From positions 6,420,873 to 6,484,872 of the forward strand of contig CM055107.1 in NCBI GenBank assembly GCA_029204225.1: a stretch of DNA of 64,000 bases, written 5' to 3'. Position numbers and translations under genes: made by a program. The notes below the pieces were generated by a model. That model did no database searches, was not told the origin of the DNA, and saw nothing but the letters and a program-made list of their open reading frames with translations. Positions 58,015 through 64,000 of the stretch are shown piece by piece; position 1 is the stretch's first letter, and the number at the start of each line of letters is the position of its first letter. The DNA comes from Diphasiastrum complanatum. Taxonomy: Eukaryota; Streptophyta; Lycopodiopsida; Lycopodiales; Lycopodiaceae.

Positions 58015-59126
58015 TACAATACAATGAGAACCCATGCATGGAGCTACATCGAATGGCTTTCAGAAAGTGCATGCCTTACATGCCAAAGTAGAATCATCCA
58101 CCTCAAAACTGACATGCAGGTAGTTAGCTTGTGCTCACCTGTGAGCTCAGTTATGAGGCCGGATCTATACTTTTGGGAAGCATATCTCATGGAAGTCAAT
58201 ATCGGAACTCCACCAACGACGTTTCATTTTCTTTTGGATATGACTAATGGTGAGAGCTTGATTCGGGCAAAAAATATGTAGGACTAGATGGATTTCATGT
58301 TTTTCATTCAGAATTATCCTCCATAAAAAGAATAATGCCATGCAGTTCACAAAAATGCAAGGCACTTTATGCAGATTGTCATAAGAGTAAAGCTCCTAAT
58401 TGTTCATTTGCTACTGATTACATATATAATATTGGGAAAAGATCAACTTTAGGGAGAATCTATGGAGGACACAGTGACTTTTCATCAAGTAGATGGAAAG
58501 CCTACTCAAGTCCAAAATGTTAGTTTTTTTTTTGTGGGCATGTATTGGTGGAGATGGACCCCCTACTAACGGAATGTTACCTTTTGATGGAGTACTTGCA
58601 ATGATTAATGTTCCGAATGGTCTACCAACTCAATTGGCAGTTAGCCAGTTCTCTTATTGTCTTGTAAATCCATTGTCAACGAATAGCAGCAGCATTATAT
58701 ATTTTGAAGCATCACCATCATTTCAAGGAGTTGAAGCTCTAACAACACCCTTTTTATAGCAAATTGGATATCCTTATATGTTACATATACATGGTGTTAG
58801 TGTGTCAACTACGCCGTTTGATTTTTACCACCACAAGGAAGTTCCTCTAAAAATAACCAGTTTGCAATTGTGGATATTAGCGCAAGTGCTACATTTCTAA
58901 TAACTCGTGTCTACTCAAAAGTGGTTGCAAAGTTCAAAAAACTTGTCAACTTTCCACTTGTTTTGACTGTCAACACAGTTATTAGCAATTGGGTTGTTTG
59001 CTTCAAGACTTCATTGGCTCATCCCAACTATCAGTTTCCTAGTCTCACATTCCATTTCAAGGATGTCAATTTATCCATGTCCCAAAACAGCTACATTGTT
59101 CCAGTGAAAGTGTACATTGTTTCCTA
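58015..59126 (+). pseudogene. nepenthesin-like aspartic protease pseudogene, copy 2 (inverted)
   Basis: Inverted counterpart of copy 1: YLMEVNIGTPPTTFHFLLD then MTNGES (first catalytic motif again lost), a frameshift near 58,275, CKALYADCHKSKAPNCSF, a further shift, GMLPFDGVLAMINVPNGLPT, QFSYCLVNPLSTNSSSIIYF and EALTTPFL with the same TAG. The T-run frameshift at about 58,833 is also shared. The second catalytic region is VDISASATFLITRVYSKVV, without the DSG/SGT. It stops at KVYIVS (59,127); the C-terminus kept in copy 1 is replaced by unrelated sequence (59,130-59,325), after which homology resumes to about 59,435. More decayed than copy 1. Confidence 0.8.
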
Positions 59127-59435
59127 AGTCTGCTTGGTCGACAATGTTTGCTACTGTTGCTATCTGGACTGCTTGTGTCATTGGTGATTGTCATGATGTT
59201 GGTGTGTTAACCACTGTTGGTGGAATTGCAACTGAATGTGTTTGAGCAACTTGTGAATCCGTGGTAGAGTCTGCAGCTATGGATGTGTTAGCACCATCTG
59301 CACCAGCTGCACCAGCTTCACATTCATGTACTTGTCAATGACATTATGTATAGAATTACCATCATGAGTAGCTAGTCTTTTCAAGGTAGTAGACATAAGT
59401 CAATAGTCGAAGTGTTTTAAATATTCACATTTTGA
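59127..59435. other. replacement segment and distal edge of the inverted duplication
   Basis: 59,130-59,325 is absent from copy 1 and encodes, on the minus strand, an Ala/Thr-rich frame (EAGAAGADGANTSIAADSTT). 59,325-59,435 matches 51,868-51,965 inverted (CATTATGTATAGAA, TAGTAGACATAAGTCAATAG). Confidence 0.6.
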
Positions 59436-61019
59436 AATCTGTGTATTCATAATGATAAGAATTCGGCAAGAACATTGCCTTGAACTATGTCAATAGAACT
59501 TCTGCACACAGTTTCAATTATTCATTTCCATGAATATCACAATTCGGTTGTTGACAAATTTCAAAATAGTCCAACATTGTAATTGTTTAAATCAAACTTT
59601 AGATTTCGTCTGTCATTATTAATTACCTATTACCACAATGACTTATCCGTCCAAAGATGTGTCCATTTTGAGTTGTACAGAGATAGTTATGCCCCTTACA
59701 AGTTATCTACTTTACATGGTATGAATAACTATATGGACAAATTTTGACCAACTCTATCCATCAATACATTGGCATTGTTGCAAATCATCACTTGCACGAT
59801 TGCAAAATTAAGTTACCTCTCATGTTAAATTGATAGTAACCATATTTAAATACGTTTCAATTAAATAATAATTTGATGCACCCTTGTTACAACTCATTTT
59901 TAAGGCTTTATAAAAAAAAAGGTTGGTAAGCCACATGTCACAAAGGCGACGAGCACTTTGTGCACCTATGTTTACTTCAAACATTGTAAAGGCTTGTTTA
60001 AATTCTATAGCATAAAGTTTAAAATTGTAAGTTGGTTGATGAGCACACTACTAGCATTCAAAATCTCCCGAGCTCATTCTTCAAATAAGAAGGCATTTTT
60101 TGTAGTCAAATAAATAAGCCCATTCAAATGTGGAATCCCACTACACATGTGGATTGCCTAAGGATATTATATCAAAGACTCAGATGGACAAATATCAATG
60201 TGTGCACTTTCTCAATAGTGTCCAAGCTCACCATGCAACTCTTTAGACCTTGTACTCAAAACATTCAATCCTTGATTCAATTTGCATCTACCCAATTGTA
60301 GAAGAACAATCCTATGATTGTCATAGATACCATGTTTTAAGGTCAATTGAGATTTCAACCCCTTAAGAGTCACGTTCAATCCAACAATCCCACGCTTAGC
60401 AAGCCAGAGCAAGGCAAGTCATACAAAGCATAAACAAACAACGAGCTTCAAGTTTGATGATGTTGTCTTTGAATTTGACCTAAACATATCTTAATTTCTT
60501 TGACAAATACAAAGAGCACAAAATTCCTAGCTCCAAATAAATCTAGGATGAATGTGATGCATGAGAATAATTGTACACATGGTATCAACATATGTGGATC
60601 ATGGCTGCTAACAAATGTTTGCAAACATCAAACATTTGACTTTGCAAATGTGTTTGCAAGTTTGCCAACAACGGACATGTTGCGAGTTGGCCAACAGTGG
60701 ACATGTTGCACACATTTATTCTAGAATAACTTTAATTTAATGTCTTTTTTTTAGGTTCAAAACTTGTAGCTCACCAAAATACTCTAAGAAAGACATCAAA
60801 TTTGAGATTTTCAAGCATTTGTTGCTTTGTTTGCTCGTTTTTTATATTGAAGTTGACTCATATAAGTTTACTCATTTTACAACATTTAACCACCAAACAC
60901 ATTTGCAAGTTTGCAACTTGCAAACACATAAATGCATTTGCTGGTGCATACAAATGGAATGCACATTAGTTCTGATTGTCCAGCTATTTTCATAATCCAT
61001 AATGTGTCTACTCAAATTG
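59436..61019. other. no gene recognised
   Basis: A/T-rich. Repeated TTTGCAAAC/GTTTGCAAG words at 60,610-60,670 and 60,900-60,930 recur near 62,160-62,245. Short ORFs only. Confidence 0.4.
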
Positions 61020-61486
61020 AGTTTGGAAGTGATAAGATGGATCAAAAGTTCATTAATGCATATACTATCTTTCTTGGAGGCAATCTTGTGTCTTGGCTTT
61101 CAAAGAAACAAGATACCATATCTCTATCTTCTTGTGAGGCCGAGTACAAAGCACTCACTACAACAACTAAAGAGGTGCTTTGGATCAAGAGGTTAATCAT
61201 GGAGCTAAAGTGCATGAAAGAGGATGATCTTCCCTTGATCAAGTGTGACAACATATCGGCCCAAGCTCTTGCAAACAATCCTATTTTTCATGCAAGAAGC
61301 AAGCATATAGAAGTGGCACACCATTTTGTAAGGGAAAAGCTCATTGGAGGTGAAATCAACTTGGAACACGTCGACACATCTTCATGTATTGCTGATCTTC
61401 TCACAAAGCCACTTTGCAAAAGTGCCTTCTCAAAGCATAGATCTAATCTTGGTCTTATCTCAAGATCGATGCTTGATCCACATTAG
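61020..61486 (+). pseudogene. copia RNase H C-terminal half
   Basis: Open to its natural stop at 61,486: SDKMDQKFINAYTIFLGGNL, VSWLSKKQDTISLSSCEAEY, KALTTTTKEVLWIKRLIMEL, DNISAQALANNPIFHARSKH, IEVAHHFVREKL, ADLLTKPL. This is the end of copia pol, without interruption but truncated on the left at about 61,020, where the sequence becomes unrelated. It is close in sequence to the RNase H of the 24.7-kb element, yet its LTR is of a different type. Confidence 0.88.
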
Positions 61487-61504
61487 ATACTTTTTTAGCA
61501 GGAG

Positions 61505-62086
61505 TGTTGAAATATTGGAAAAATCTATCTAATGTTGTAAGTAGGGGTCCTAAAAAAGCCAAAGATGAATTGAGCTCTTTTGGCTTAGTAAAGACCCATC
61601 TTAGAATAAAATATTCAAGGTAGGTAGAAGTAGAAACTCGAGCTACCATAGGAATTGCCATTTGTACTTTGCATGCCACATTTAATGCATGAAAACACTA
61701 GGTGGCACAAAGGTGGCAGGTGGATTCATAACTCCAATTCAACTCAAAGTAAGAAGAGAGTCCGTGGATCTATATATATGTGATGTACTCTCATTGAGAA
61801 TATGATGAAATTTGTGTGTAATGCAAATTTGGAGACTAAGCTCTTTGTGCCCTCTCTCTCTCTCTACTCGAGTTTGTACTTTTCTATTCTCTCTCTAGCC
61901 GAGTTGAGGCATTTATTGCACTTAGTTTCATGTTTTTGTTAACAGATCTTGCTTGTAACACAATAATATTTCTTGTATGATCAGCTTTCCTATTGTCAAT
62001 CAATGCTAGTTTGAACTTTATGGTATTATTGGGCTTAGGAGATCAAAAGTACATGTGTAGGGTGTCCCACACATGTGAATTCAACA
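61505..62086 (+). mobile_element. 3' LTR of a copia element
   Basis: 582 bp from TGTTGAA to TTCAACA, a 7-bp perfect terminal inverted repeat, preceded by GCAGGAG. A TATATATATG box lies at about 61,769 and a short (CT)n at 61,853-61,864. It belongs to the RNase H fragment just upstream; the 5' part of the element is missing. Confidence 0.8.
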
Positions 62087-63520
62087 GACTAGTCCTCACA
62101 TCCAGTTGACTACCACAAAAACTTGACACACAAGACTATTCTGGTTAAAAAGCTTGAAAGTGTGCAAACGTGTTTCCAAGTTTGCAAAAGGTCTTGAGAG
62201 TGCAAACATGTTCTTGAGTTTGACAATAAGTCAAAAAGTTTGCAAACGTTTTCATAGAAGAACCCTCACTTAATCTTAGCTTAGATTAAAAAGAAATTCT
62301 TGTAGTTTAAGCAAAAATAGCCTCAAATATATGTCACACGTCACTGTTGTTCCGGAACGCTAGCAATATATATTATTGATATGTATATTATGTCGACAAT
62401 ATATATATAATACTATATACCGTTTTTTGGCCCTAAAAACAAAACTTTTTGTTTTAAATTTTTTTCCAACTATTAACCAGAACAAAAACAATTAGGACAA
62501 TACTATTTGACAAAAAAAAAAAAAAAAGACTGCCATCAGATCCCCCATAAAGTTTTTTGCAATTTGAATACCATATTGCCAGAATAAAAAAGAAGAAGCT
62601 TTTGGGTCAAAAACCCGGAACACGTTCTGAAATCTAGAACATGGCAATACAATAAATCTGCAAAAAGTTTACAAATTGCCAATAAATAATGACAACATCT
62701 ATGATATTTTCATGTTTAAACATTTAGCTGACTATGCTAAACTTCAATTTTGTTGTGCATAAGTCTGCATGACTTGATTGATCAGCTATTTGCTATATTA
62801 AGAAGCATTTTCCACTACAAAAATGTAGACTCCTAGAAATCTAAAACATAAAATTTGTGACAAGGTAATGCCCTAATGTAACATCAAGTTCCTATCGAAA
62901 AGATTATATTGATCTATCTCAACTTTCAAGATGGGGATAGAACAAAAAGAGGAGTAAAGGTTGAAAAGGTAAGAAGCTACTTATCAAAAATTAATGAAAC
63001 TAGGGTAAAATTAAAATACAAATACAAAACCTTTGAATAATGACAATCAGGCTTGTTTTCAAGATACAACTTCTCTCAACTGGGATAACTTTCTCTGCCA
63101 CTAAAGACATGTTTCTTATAACATGTATTAGCCATGCTCCCCCCGGGACTCTACAGTTGAAGAAATGACAATTTTTCTTAAGGAAGTTGGGGGCAAATAG
63201 TTAATCTATAGACTTCAACTTTCAACATAGAAGAACATGATGTTGCATGAAAAACGGTGATGTTTTATAGGAGGTTGTGTGAAACTTTGAACGCATGGTC
63301 TCAAGCTGTTTTTAGTTAATCTTTTTCCTACAATGACTATCTGAGAAAGATTAACAACACAAAAAGGGGAATGCCACAAAAACAAACCATCAGGACACTT
63401 AAAATGCCAAATGTGACCTCAGTCATGTGAAGACATACCTGCAGCGACGGTGAGTGACCTATTAACTATTCGTCAAAAGTGTTTATGACTTTTCCCAGTC
63501 TTTGTCTCTAGGATGCTAAG
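62087..63520. other. no gene recognised
   Basis: A/T-rich, with an (AT)-rich self-complementary stretch at about 62,366-62,425 and an A14-17 run near 62,512. Nothing supported until the copia RT at 63.5 kb. Confidence 0.4.
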
Positions 63521-63549
63521 GTGTGGACGTTGTGCAGCATCTTCTTAGT

Positions 63550-64000
63550 GTAAGTCAATTGCTTGATCGGAAACTTCCAAAGGATAAGAAGGCTATTCGA
63601 TGCAAGTGGATCTTCAAGGTGAAGACAAACCAAGATGGATCAATCAACAAACACAAAGCAAGGTTGGTGGCCAAGGGATATGCACAAGAATATGGTAATG
63701 ACTATGATGAGACCACCCGTGGCAAAGACGGTAAGCATTCAGGTCATCATCTCTCTTGCTACACTATTTGGTTGGGATCTATGGCAATTGGATATCACTA
63801 ATGCATTCTTGAATGGTGATCTTGCGGAGGAAGGATACATGGAGCAACTTGATGGCTACATCTCACATGGGAAGCCAAATCATGTGATACACCTATGGAG
63901 TCAAATATATTACTCATTATAAGAGGTAATGAAAGATGCTTCGAGGACATTACTCTCTATAGGAAGCTAATTGGTTCACTCATGTATCTAGCCAGAAAAA
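63550..64000 (+). pseudogene. copia RT fragment at right edge
   Basis: LPKDKKAIRCKWIFKVKTNQ, INKHKARLVAKGYAQEYGND, YDETT in one frame, then a frameshift at about 63,718 to VAKTVSIQVIISLATLFGWD, LWQLDITNAFLNGDLAEEGY and MEQLDGYISHGKPNHVIHLW. A deletion removes the YVDD region, and ITLYRKLIGSLMYLARK resumes at about 63,946. Continues beyond the window. Confidence 0.85.

Noticed and set aside
60212-60412. Minus-strand 66-codon frame with copia-like composition
   Set aside because: No motif of gag or pre-integrase could be confirmed.

Overview
The window looks like repeat-dense nuclear DNA of a land plant. The evidence is Ty1/copia and Ty3/gypsy retrotransposons with plant-type primer-binding sites (initiator-Met tRNA, TGGTATCAGAGC; tRNA-Asp, TGGCGCCGTTGCCGGGGA), plant-type LINEs, a hAT fragment and a degenerate nepenthesin-like aspartic protease. 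I cannot name the species. The many long (CT)n/(GA)n tracts and the mix of old and young elements suggest a large genome such as that of a gymnosperm, fern or lycophyte, but this is inference. No intact host housekeeping gene, tRNA, rRNA or CRISPR array was found. The only tidy non-transposon ORF is a small RING-H2 protein at 11.7-12.1 kb.

Layout, 0-18 kb: a 151-bp tandem array (1-530); two ~1.2 kb direct copies of a broken Ty3-type gag (1.03-2.25 and 3.65-4.86 kb, the second running on to 5.64 kb) separated by chromovirus pol scraps and a copia LTR; an LTR-like tail (5.7-6.6 kb); diverged ~240-bp repeats (7.3-8.1 kb); a hairpin-rich repeat (9.95-10.25 kb); a hAT remnant; the RING-H2 ORF; the 3' end and LTR of a chromovirus (12.66-13.56 kb); and a deleted Ty3 element carrying a long extra coiled-coil ORF (13.56-18.3 kb).

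18-30 kb: at least five LINE fragments in both orientations. At least two copies end in a long (CT)n tract. A young copia derivative (24,024-27,406) with near-identical LTRs and an intact 663-codon RT/RNase H frame sits inside one such microsatellite.

31-41 kb: a nested stack. An old copia fragment abuts the LTR of a second copia. A chromovirus-like gypsy lacking reverse transcriptase (33,150-40,384, duplication TATCC) is inserted in that copia's primer-binding site. A third, minus-strand copia (34,520-37,457, duplication TCAAC) is inserted in the integrase of the gypsy.

41.8-48 kb: an Athila/Tat-like Ty3 element (tRNA-Asp PBS, gag, protease, RT, RNase H, partial integrase) followed by a second extra ORF with a globular N-terminus, a coiled coil and three TQT/IQT motifs like those bound by the LC8 dynein light chain. 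48-64 kb holds copia and chromovirus remnants, an inverted ~1.4 kb duplication of the aspartic-protease pseudogene (51.87-53.34 kb against 58.0-59.4 kb), several microsatellites, a copia RNase H plus 3' LTR (61.0-62.1 kb) and a copia RT fragment at the right edge.

Almost every protein frame is broken by shared or private stops and frameshifts, so the window is mainly a record of successive insertions, internal deletions and duplications rather than a working operon-like system.
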